From the NCBI GenBank assembly GCA_963971285.1, contig OZ020251.1:6510001-6574000 (forward strand): a stretch of DNA of 64,000 nt. The letters are read 5' to 3'. A program made the translations under genes and the position numbers. Each line of letters starts with the position of its first letter. Positions within the stretch are counted from its first letter, which is position 1. The stretch comes from Astropecten irregularis. Taxonomy: Eukaryota > Echinodermata > Asteroidea > Paxillosida > Astropectinidae. The notes under the pieces were generated by a model that saw nothing but the letters and a program-made list of their open reading frames with translations, was not told the origin of the DNA and did no database searches. Positions 49,521 to 60,231 of the stretch are shown here, piece by piece.

Positions 49521-50975
49521 TTTGTGTATCATTATATATGACAGCCCGCGGTCCAATCCTATATTTTGAACACGATCTTTAGATCATAGATCTGAATGTT
49601 TGAACCTGAAGTCGCCCTGAATAGCGAAATCTGTAATGATTTATAAATCATGTTATGACGTTCTACACGGTATGTTTATTATTACATGGCAGCGCGCTGT
49701 CAACTCCAATATTTGAAACTATCTTTGAAATCTGGCTTCTCATTTCTGGGGCAGACTGAGGAAAAACAAAATTACAAGTGTCTTTTTATTTTCAGTCTAG
49801 ATCATAGATCTGAGTTTTTGAACCTGAAGTCGCCCTGCATAGCGAAATCTGTAATGTTTTACATATCATACCATACCGGTTTACACTGTATGTGTATGCC
49901 AGCACTCAGTCTAATTCTATATTTTGAAGACGATCTTTGGAATTTGGATGCTAATTTCTTGGGCAAACTCAGGAAAAACAAAATTACACGTTTCTTTTTA
50001 TTTTCAGTGTAGATCATAGATCTGAATTTTTGAACCTGAAGTCGCCCTGCATAGCGAAATCTGTAATGATTTATAAATAATGTTATGACGTTCTACACTT
50101 TATGTTTATTATTATATGGCAGCGCGTTGTCAAATCCAATATTTGAACACGATCTTTGAAATCTGGCTGCTCATTTCTGGGGCAGACTGAGGAAAAACAA
50201 AATTACACGTGTCTTTTTATTGTCAGTGTAGATCATAGATCTGAATTTTTGATCCTGAAGTCGCCCTGCATAGCGAAATCTGTAATGATTTATAAATCAT
50301 GTTATGACGTTCTACACTGTATGTTTATTATTATATGGCAGCGCGCTGTCAAATCCAATATTTGAAAACGATCTTTGAAATCTGGCTGCTCATTTCTGGG
50401 GCAGACTGAGGAAAAACAAAATTACACGTGTCTTTTTATTTTCAGTCTAGATCATAGATCTGAATTTTTGAACCTGAAGTCGCCCTGCATAGCGAAATCT
50501 GTAATGATTTATAAATCATGTTATGACGTTCTACACTGCATGTTTATTATTATATGGCAGCGCGCTGTCAAATCCAATATTTGAAAACGATCTTTGAAAT
50601 CTGCCTGCTCATTTCTCGGGCAAACTCAGGAAAAACAAAATTACACGTGTCTTTTTATTTTCAGTGTAGGTCATAGATCTGAATTGCTGAACCTGAAGTC
50701 GCTCTGCGTAGCGAAATCTGTAATGATTTATTATATCATGTTATTACGTTCTACACTGTATGTGTATTATATGTGGCAGTCTAATTTTATATTTTGAACA
50801 CGATTTTTGAATTCTGGCTGCTCAATTATGGGGCAAACTGAGGAAAATTCCAATTGCACTTGTCTTTTTATTTTCAGTCTATATCAGCGATCTTAATTTC
50901 TAATCCTGAAGTCCCCCTGCGAAGCAAAATCTGTAATGATTTATATATCATGATATTACGCTCAACACTGTATGA
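49521..50975 (+). repeat. Monomer run between S20 and S21, with a truncated and a hybrid monomer
   Basis: Starts: about 49578 (truncated), 49725 (B), 49937 (hybrid), 50156, 50375, 50594 (D), 50807 (E). In the truncated unit CACGATCTTT runs straight into AGATCATAGATCTG, losing 72 bp relative to 44697. The gap from spacer end to the ACATGGCAGCG motif is 166 bp here and 238 bp after S18. Confidence 0.9.
49937..50155 (+). repeat. Hybrid monomer at the 6886 bp duplication junction
   Basis: The left part (to 49970, TTGGAATTTGGATGC to CAAACTC) matches the monomer at 56823. The right part (from 49992, TTTCTTTTTATTTTCAGTGT) matches the one at 43051. The switch lies in the 21 bp identical stretch 49971-49991. 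The unit keeps a 219 bp length, as expected from in-register unequal exchange. Confidence 0.9.
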
Positions 50976-51524
50976 GTGTTATATTTAGAATACTAAACTC
51001 AATGAAATATTATAAGTGATTCACACTGAAGTGTCGATTTTACGAAGCCAGAGGATCGATCGTACCCCCATCGTATCCTACGTAGGGATGCAAGGCATAA
51101 TTCATAGGTCATACGACTAATAGTTTGAGGTTACTGCAGTCCCACTTATTGGGCCGTTAGAATTATTTTTTTCACGATTTTTTATTTCGTCCTTCGCACT
51201 AACGTCCCACGCTAAGCAATGCAGTAAAACATAAAATCATAAACCGATCACCTAAAAAATGTCTGAAATCAATTGAAAACATTCCACCTCCCCCTAAAAA
51301 AATCCTAACGCGCTTTAGCAATGAGCCCGTGTACAAACCATATTACGAAGGCTGGGATCTTGACCATAATTCACTGACTATGCCAGACGACTGGCTCATC
51401 CCATGCTTATAGGCAAGCCCATAGAGCCTGCGTGGAAAAAAAATGAGTTGTGACATGAAATGGTCCTGGATTATGTTTGTCATAGTCAGTTAGATGCGGT
51501 CTAGTTTCCACCTTCGTGCATAAG
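50976..51524. repeat. Spacer S21 (549 bp, alpha)
   Basis: Copy of S18 at an offset of 6886. Confidence 0.9.
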
Positions 51525-52393
51525 TTTGTGTATCATTATATATGACAGCCCGCGGTCCAATCCTATATTTTGAACACGATCTTTGAAATCTGGCTGCTCA
51601 TTTCTGGGGCAGACTGAGGAAAAACAAAATTACACGTGTCTTTTTATTTTCAGTCTAGATCATAGATCTGAATTTTTGAACCTGAAGTCGCCCTGAATAG
51701 CGAAATCTGTAATGATTTATAAATCATGTTATGACGTTCTACACGGTATGTTTATTATTACATGGCAGCGCGCTGTCAACTCCAATATTTGAAACTATCT
51801 TTGAAATCTGGCTTCTCATTTCTGGGGCAGACTGAGGAAAAACAAAATTACAAGTGTCTTTTTATTTTCAGTCTAGATCATAGATCTGAATTTTTGAACC
51901 TGAAGTCGCCCTGCATAGCGAAATCTGTAATGTTTTACATATCATACCATACCGGTTTACACTGTATGTGTATGCCAGCACTCAGTCTAATTCTATATTT
52001 TGAAGACGATCTTTGGAATTTGGATGCTAATTTCTTGGGCAAACTCAGGAAAAACAAAATTACACGTGTCTTTTTATTTTCAGTCTAGATCATAGATCTG
52101 AATTTTTGAACCTGAAGTCGCCCTGCATACCGAAATCTGTAATAATTTATATATCATGTCATTACGTTCTACACTGTATGTGTATTATATGTGGCAGTCT
52201 AATTCTATATTTTGAACACGATCTTTGAAATCTGGCTGCTCTATTATGGGGCAAACTGAGGAAAATTCCAATTGCACTTGTCTTTTCATTTTCAGTCTAG
52301 ATCAGCGATCTTAATTTCTAATCCTGAAGTCCCCCTGCGAAGCAAAATCTGTAATGATTTATATATCATGTTATTACGCTCAACACTGTATGA
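51525..52393 (+). repeat. Four-monomer run between S21 and S22
   Basis: Starts: 51583, 51801 (B), 52013 (D'), 52225 (E'). Confidence 0.9.
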
Positions 52394-52942
52394 GTGTTAT
52401 ATTTAGAATACTAAACTCAATGAAATATTATAAGTGATTCACACTAAAGTGTCGATTTTACGAAGCCCGAGGATCGATCGTACCCCCATCGTATCCTACG
52501 TAGGGATGCAAGGCATAATTCATAGGTCATACGACTAATAGTTTGAGGTTACTGCAGTCCCACTTATTGGGCCGTTAGAATGATTTTTTTCACGATTTTT
52601 TATTTCGTCCTTCGCACTAACGTCCCACGCTAAGCAATGCAGTAAAACATAAAATCATAAACCGATCACCTAAAAAATGTCTGAAATCAATTGAAAACAT
52701 TCAACCTCCCCCTAAAAAAATCCTAACGCGCTTTAGCAATGAGCCCGTGTACAAACCATATTACGAAGGCTGGGATCTTGACCATAATTCACTGACTATG
52801 CCAGACGACTGGCTCATGCCATGCTTATAGGCAAGCCCATAGAGCCTGCGTGGAAAAAAAATGAGTTGTGACATGAAATGGTCCTGGATTATGTTTGTCA
52901 TAGTCAGTTAGATGCGGTCTAGTTTCCAGCTTCGTGCATAAG
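52394..52942. repeat. Spacer S22 (549 bp, beta)
   Basis: Copy of S19, including ACATTCAACCTCC and TTTCCAGCTTCG. Confidence 0.9.
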
Positions 52943-55859
52943 TTTGTGTATCATTATATATGACAGCCCGCGGTCCAATCCTATATTTTGAACACGATCT
53001 TTGAAATCTGGCTGCTCATTTCTGGGGCAGACTGAGGAAAAACAAAATTACACGTGTCTTTTTATTGTCAGTGTAGATCATAGATCTGAATTTTTGAACT
53101 TGAAGTCGCCCTGCATAGCGAAATCTGTAATGATTGATAAATCATGTTATGACGTTCTACACTGTAAGTGTATTTTTATATGGCAGCGCGCTGTCAGATC
53201 CAATATTTGAAAACGATCTTTGAAATATGGCTGCTCATTTCTGGGGCAGACTGAGGAAAAACAAAATTACACGTTTCTTTTTATTTTCAGTGTAGATCAT
53301 AGATCTGAATTTTTGAACCTGAAGTCGCCCTGCATAGCGAAATCTGTAATGATTTATAAATAATGTTATGACGTTCTACACTGTATGTGTATGATTATAT
53401 GGCAGCGCGCTGTCAAATCCAATATTTGAAAACGATCTTTGAAATCTGGCTGCTCATTTCTGTGGCAGACTGAGGAAAAACAAAATTACACGTGTCTTTT
53501 TATTTTCAGTCTAGATCATAGATTTGAATTTTTATGCCCCGCCTCGACGAAGTCGAAGGGGCATACTGTTTCTGCCTTGTCCTTCCGTGTGTGGGTGGGT
53601 GTGTGGGTGGGTGGGTGGGTGGGTGGGTGTGTGTGTGGAAAAAAACAACTTGTCAGCACGATAACTTGAGAAATACTTGTCGTGTGGACTTCAAATTTGG
53701 TCTGTGGGTTGCTCTTGGTGGTCCTAAGAAGCCTATTGAATTTGGGCCCAAAATGTCCAGGTTCAAGGTCGAAATGGCTAAAACAATAGAAATCTTGTCA
53801 GCACGATAACTTGAGAAATACTTCTCGTGTGGACTTCAAATTTGGTCTGTGGGTTGCTCTTGGTGGTCCTAAGAAGCCTATTGAATTTGGGTTTGAAATG
53901 TCAAGGTTCAAGGTCGAAATGGCTAAAACAATGGAAATCTTGTCAGCACGATAACTAGAGAATTACTTGTCGTGTGGACTTCAAATTTGGTCTGTGGGTT
54001 GCTTCTGGTGGTCCTAAGAAGCCTATTGAATTTGGGTTCGAAATGTCAAGGTTCAAGGTCGAAATGGCTAAAACAATAGAAATCTTGTCAGCACGATAAC
54101 TTGAGAAATACTTCTTGTGTGGAGTCCAAATTTGGTCTGTGGGTTGCTCTTGGTAGTCCTAAGAAGCCTATTGAATTTGGGCCTGAAATGTCAAGGTTCA
54201 AGGTCGAAATGGCTAAAACAATAGAAATCTTGTCAGCACGATAACTTGAGAAATACTTCTCGTGTGGACTTCAAATTTTGTCTGTGGGTTGCTCTTGGTG
54301 GTCCTAAGAAGCCTATTGAATTTGGGTTTGAAATGTCAAGGTTCAAGGTCGAAACGGCTAAAACAATGGAAATCTTGTCAGCACGATAACTTGAGAATTA
54401 TTTGTCGTGGGGACTTCAAATTTGGTATGTGGGTTGCTCTTGGTGGTCCTAAGAAGCCTATTGAATTTGGTTTCGAAATGTCAAGGTTCAAGGTCGAAAC
54501 GGCTAAAACAATGGAAATCTTGTCAGCACGATAACTTGAGAATTATTTGTCGTGGGGACTTCAAATTTGGTCTGTGGGTTGCTCTTGGTGGTCCTAAGAA
54601 GCCTATTGAATTTGGTTTCAAAATGTCAAGGTTCAAGGTCGAAATGGCTAAAACAATAGAAATCTTGTTTTATTATGTTTACACAGAATTTCAGCTTTTT
54701 TTGTACACCTGCTGTGTACAAAAGTATGGGAACTGATTAAATTTCAGCTTTTTCTGAGTGGTTTTCAGCTTAATTTGTTGCATGTGGCCACTCACACCCC
54801 TGTATAAAACAATAATTTTTTATAAAACAATATTATTGTTTTATAAAAAATAGTGCCATGGTTAAGGGATCCAATCCAGGCTTGGCGGGGCATTTGTGTT
54901 TTCAACACTTTTCTTGTTGAACCTGAAGTCGCCCTGCGTAGCAAAATCTGTAATGATTTATAAATCATGTTATGACGTTCTACACTTTATGTTTATTATT
55001 ATATGGCAGCGCGTTGTCAAATCCAATATTTGAACACGATCTTTGAAATCTGGCTGCTCATTTCTGGGGCAGACTGAGGAAAAACAAAATTACACGTGTC
55101 TTTTTATTGTCAGTGTAGATCATAGATCTGAATTTTTGAACCTGAAGTCGCCCTGCATAGCGAAATCTGTAATGATTTATAAATCATGTTATGACGTTCT
55201 ACACTGTATGTTTATTATTATATGGCAGCGCGCTGTCAAATCCAATATTTGAAAACGATCTTTGAAATCTGGCTGCTCATTTCTGGGGCAGACTGAGGAA
55301 AAACAAAATTACACGTGTCTTTTTATTTTCAGTCTAGATCATAGATCTGAATTTTTGAACCTGAAGTCGCCCTGCATAGCGAAATCTGTAATGATTTATA
55401 AATCATGTTATGACGTTCTACACTGTATGTTTATTATTATATGGCAGCGCGCTGTCAAATCCAATATTTGAAAACGATCTTTGAAATCTGCCTGCTCATT
55501 TCTCGGGCAAACTCAGGAAAAACAAAATTACACGTGTCTTTTTATTTTCAGTGTAGGTCATAGATCTGAATTGCTGAACCTGAAGTCGCTCTGCGTAGCG
55601 AAATCTGTAATGATTTATTATATCATGTTATTACGTTCTACACTGTATGTGTATTATATGTTGCAGTCTAATTTTATATTTTGAACACGATCTTTGAATT
55701 CTGGCTGCTCAATTATGGGGCAAACTGAGGAAAATTCCAATTGCACTTGTCTTTTTATTTTCAGTCTATATCAGCGATCTTAATTTCTAATCCTGAAGTC
55801 CCCCTGCGAAGCAAAATCTGTAATGATTTATATATCATGATATTACGCTCAGAATAATA
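52943..55859 (+). repeat. Monomer run between S22 and S23, interrupted by the second transposon copy
   Basis: Starts: 53001, 53220, 53439 (split by the element), 55043, 55262, 55481 (D), 55694 (E). Confidence 0.9.
53532..54916 (+). mobile_element. Helentron-like element, copy 2 (carried by the duplication)
   Basis: Same target position, same seven 145 bp repeats (53652-54666), same palindrome (54815-54851) and same ends as copy 1, all shifted by 6886 bp. Because the monomers on both sides are also copied, this is a passenger of segmental duplication and not a second transposition. Confidence 0.82.
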
Positions 55860-56406
55860 ATTGAGTTTAGAATACTAAACTCAATGAAATATTATAAGTG
55901 ATTCACACTGAAGTGTCGATTTTACGAAGCCGGAGGATCGATCGTACCCCCATCGTATCCTACGTAGGGATGCAAGGCATAATTCATAGGTCATACGACT
56001 AATAGTTTGAGGTTACTGCAGTCCCACTTATTGGGCCGTTAGAATTATTTTTTTCACGATTTTTTATTTCGTCCTTCGCACTAACGTCCCACGCTAAGCA
56101 ATGCAGTAAAACATAAAATCATAAAACGATCACCTAAAAAATGTCTGAAATCAATTGAAAACATTCCACCTCCCCCTAAAAAAATCCTAACGCGCTTTAG
56201 CAATGAGCCCGTGTACAAACCATATTACGAAGGCTGGGATCTTGACAATAATTCACTGACTATGCCAGACGACTGGCTCATCCCATGCTTATAGGCAAGC
56301 CCATAGAGCCTGCGTGGAAAAAAAATGAGTTGTGACATGAAATGGTCCTGGATTATGTTTGTCATAGTCAGTTAGATGCGGTCTAGTTTCCACCTTCGTG
56401 CATAAG
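55860..56406. repeat. Spacer S23 (alpha, rewritten left end)
   Basis: Copy of S20. The hairpin is at 55860-55885, with CCGGAGG and CATAAAACGATC. Confidence 0.88.
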
Positions 56407-57203
56407 TTTGTGTATCATTATATATGACAGCCCGCGGTCCAATCCTATATTTTGAACACGATCTTTAGATCATAGATCTGAATGTTTGAACCTGAAGTCG
56501 CCCTGAATAGCGAAATCTGTAATGATTTATAAATCATGTTATGACGTTCTACACGGTATGTTTATTATTACATGGCAGCGCGCTGTCAACTCCAATATTT
56601 GAAACTATCTTTGAAATCTGGCTTCTCATTTCTGGGGCAGACTGAGGAAAAACAAAATTACAAGTGTCTTTTTATTTTCAGTCTAGATCATAGATCTGAG
56701 TTTTTGAACCTGAAGTCGCCCTGCATAGCGAAATCTGTAATGTTTTACATATCATACCATACCGGTTTACACTGTATGTGTATGCCAGCACTCAGTCTAA
56801 TTCTATATTTTGAAGACGATCTTTGGAATTTGGATGCTAATTTCTTGGGCAAACTCAGGAAAAACAAAATTACACGTGTCTTTTTATTTTCAGTCTAGAT
56901 CATAGACCTGAATTTTTGAACCTGAAGTCGCCCTGCATACCGAAATCTGTAATAATTTATATATCATGTCATTACGTTCTACACTGTATGTGTATTATAT
57001 GTGGCAGTCTCATTCTATATTTTGAACACGATCTTTGAAATCTGGCTGCTCTATTATGGGGTAAACTGAGGAAAATTCCAATTGCACTTGTCTTTTCATT
57101 TTCAGTCTAGATCAGCGATCTTAATTTCTAATCCTGAAGTCCCCCTGCGAAGCAAAATCTGTAATGATTTATATATCATGTTATTACGCTCAACACTGTA
57201 TGA
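56407..57203 (+). repeat. Monomer run between S23 and S24 (4 monomers, first truncated)
   Basis: Starts: about 56464 (72 bp deletion), 56611 (B), 56823 (D'), 57035 (E'). The right edge of the 6886 bp duplication lies at about 56876. Beyond it come private changes ATAGACCTGAATTT, GCAGTCTCATTC and GGGGTAAACTG. Confidence 0.88.
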
Positions 57204-57750
57204 GTGTTATATTTAGAATTCTAAACTCAATGAAATATTATGAGTGATTCACACTAAAGTGTCGATTTTACGAAGCCCGAGGATCGATCGTACCCCCATC
57301 GTATCCTACGTAGGGCTGCAAGGCATAATTCATAGGTCATACGACTAATAGTTTGAGGTTACTGCAGTCTCACTTATTGGGCCGTTAGAATTATATTTTC
57401 ACGATTTTTTATTTCGTCCTTCGCACTAACGTCCTACGCTAAGCAATGCAGTAAAACATAAAATCATAAACCGATCACCTAAAATTTGTCTGAAATCAAG
57501 TGCAAACATTCCACCTCCCCCTTAAAAATCCTAACGCGCTTTAGCAATGAGCCCGTGTACAAACCATATTACGAAGGCTTGGATCTTGACCATAATTCAC
57601 TGACTATGTCAGACGACTGGCTCATGCCATGCTTATAGGCAAGCCCATAGAGCCTGCGTGGAAAAAAAATGAGTTGTGACATGAAATGGTCCTGGATTAT
57701 GTTTGTCATAGTCAGTTAGATGCGGTGTAGTTTCCACCTTCGTGCATAAG
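57204..57750. repeat. Spacer S24 (547 bp, gamma)
   Basis: TTTAGAATTCTAAA, TAGGGCTGC, GTCCTACGC as in S12, with private CTAAAATTTGTCTG and GCGGTGTAGTTTCC. Confidence 0.9.
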
Positions 57751-59684
57751 TTTGTGTATCATTATATATGACAGCCCGCGTTCAAATCCTATATTTTGAA
57801 CACGATCTTTGAAATCTGGCTGCTCAGTTCTGGGGCAGACTGAGGAAAAGCAAAATTACACGTGTCTTTTTATTTTCAGTCTAGATCATAGATCTGAATT
57901 TTTGAACCTGAAGTCGCCCTGAATAGCGAAATCTGTAATGATTTATAAATCATGTTATGACGTTCTACACGGTATGTTTATTATTACATGGCAGCGCGCT
58001 GTCAACTCCAATATTTGAAACTATCTTTGAAATCTGGCTGCTCATTTCTGGGGCAGACTGAGGAAAAACAAAATTACAAGTGTCTTTTTATTTTCAGTCT
58101 AGGTCATAGATCTGTCGCCCTGCATAGCGAAATCTGTAATGTTTTACATATCATACCATACCGGTTTACACTGTATGTGTATGCCAGCACTCAGTCATAT
58201 TCTATATTTTGAAGACGATCATTCGAATCTGGCTGCTCATTTCTCGGGCAAACTCAGGAAAAACAAAATTACACGTGTCTTTTTATTTTCAGTGTAGGTA
58301 ATAGATCTGAATTGCTGAATCTGAAGTCGCTCTGCGTAGCGAAATCTGTAATGATTTATTATATCATGTTATTACGTTCTACACTGTATGTGTATTATAT
58401 GTGGCAGTCTAATTCTATATTTTGAAAACGATCTTTGAAATCTGGCTGCTCATTTCTGGGGCAGACCGAGGAAAAACAAAATTACACGTGTCTTTTTATT
58501 TTCAGTCTAGATCATAGATCTGAATTTTTGAACCTGAAGTCGCCCTGCATAGCGAAATCTGTAATGTTTTACATATCATACCATACCGGTTTACACTGTA
58601 TGTTTATTTCAGCACTCAGTCTAATTCTATATTTTGAAGACGATCTTTCGAATCTGGCTGGTCATTTCTTGGGCAAACTCAGGAAAAACAAAATTACACG
58701 TGTCTTTTTATTTTCAGTCTAGATCATAGATCTGAATTTTTGAACCTGAAGTCGCCCTGCATAGCGAAATCTGTAATGATTTATAAATCATGTTATGACG
58801 TTCTACACTGTATGTTTATTATTATATGGCAGCGCGCTGTCAAATCCAATATTTGAAAACGATCTTTGAAATCTGGCTGCTCATTTCTGGGGCAGACTGA
58901 GGGAAAACAAAATTACACGTGTCTTTTTATTTTCAGTCTAGATCATAGATTTGAATTTTTGAACCTGAAGTCGCCCTGCGTAGCAAAATCTGTAATGATT
59001 TATAAATCATGTTATGACGTTCTACACTTTATGTTTATTATTATATGGCAGCGCGTTGTCAAATCCAATATTTGGAAACGATCTTTGAAATCTGGCTTCT
59101 CATTTCTGGGGCAGACTGAGGAAAAACAAAATTGCACGTGTCTTTTTATTTTCAGTCTAGATCATAGATCTGAATTTTTGAACCTGAAGTCGCCCTGCGT
59201 AGCAAAATCTGTAATAATTTATTATATCATGTTATGACGTTCTACACTGTATGTGTATTATTATATGGCAGCGCGCTGTCAACTCCAATATTTGAAACTA
59301 TCTTTGAAATCTGGTTGCTCATTTCTGGGGCAGACCGAGGAAAAACAAAATTACACGTGTCTTTTTATTTTCAGTCTAGATCATAGATCTGAATTTTTGA
59401 ACCTGAAGTCGCCCTGCATAGCGAAATCTGTAATGTTTTACATATCATTCCATACCGGTTTACACTGTATGTGTATGCCAGCACTCAGTCTAATTCTATA
59501 TTTTGAAGACGATCTTTGAAATCTGGCTGCTCAATTATGGGGCAAACTGAGGAAAATTCCAATTGCACTTGTCTTTTTATTTTCAGTCTAGATCAGCGAT
59601 CTTAATTTATAATTCTGAAGACCCCCTGCGAAGCAAAATCTGTAATGATTTATATATCATGTTATTACGCTCAACACTGTATGA
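57751..59684 (+). repeat. Monomer run between S24 and S25 (9 monomers)
   Basis: Starts: 57809, 58027 (B, 17 bp deletion), 58222 (D-like), 58435 (B), 58647, 58866, 59085, 59304 (B), 59516 (E). The stretch from 58866 to S25 matches 33204 to S12 at an offset of 25662. The monomer at 58027 jumps from ATAGATCTG to TCGCCCTGC near 58114, losing AATTTTTGAACCTGAAG. Confidence 0.88.
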
Positions 59685-60231
59685 GTGTTATATTTAGAAT
59701 TCTAAACTCAATGAAATATTATGAGTGATTCACACTAAAGTGTCGATTTTACGAAGCCCGAGGATCGATCGTACCCCCATCGTATCCTACGTAGGGCTGC
59801 AAGGCATAATTCATAGGTCATACGACTAATAGTTTGAGGTTACTGCAGTCTCACTTATTGGGCCGTTAGAATTATATTTTCACGATTTTTTATTTCGTCC
59901 TTCGCACTAACGTCCTACGCTAAGCAATGCAGTAAAACATAAAATCATAAACCGATCACCTAAAAAATGTCTGAAATCAAGTGCAAACATTCCACCTCCA
60001 ACTTAAAAATCCTAACGCGCTTTAGCAATGAGCCCGTGTACAAACCATATTACGAAGGCTTGGATCTTGACCATAATTCACTGACTATGTCAGACGACTG
60101 GCTCATGCCATGCTTATAGGCAAGCCCATAGAGCCTGCGTGGAAAAAAAATGAGTTGTGACATGAAATGGTCCTGGATTATGTTTGTCATAGTCAGTTAG
60201 ATGCGGTCTAGTTTCCACCTTCGTGCATAAG
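59685..60231. repeat. Spacer S25 (547 bp, gamma), last in the window
   Basis: As S12 and S24, with a private CACCTCCAACTTAAAAATCC. No further spacer is seen in the remaining 3.8 kb. Confidence 0.9.

Larger units (their letters stand above)
43105..49990 (+). repeat. 6886 bp tandem duplication, copy 1
   Basis: Monomers, spacers S18-S20 and the transposon in this interval recur exactly 6886 bp later. The unit contains three spacers (alpha, beta, alpha) and one transposon. It is longer than the 3283 bp HOR because it joins more than one older unit with the 1385 bp insertion. The exact edges can slide within a 21 bp stretch shared by both parents at the junction. Confidence 0.93.
49991..56876 (+). 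repeat. 6886 bp tandem duplication, copy 2
   Basis: Matches 43105-49990 throughout, including the transposon, the rewritten hairpin, the 72 bp deletion and private bases such as ATATGTTGCAGTC in class D. I saw no differences on spot checks, so the duplication is recent or recently homogenised, if the assembly is right. Confidence 0.93.

Noticed and set aside
53532..54916. Second transposon copy as an independent insertion showing site preference
   Set aside because: The flanking monomers and spacers are duplicated with it at exactly 6886 bp, so only one insertion event is needed.
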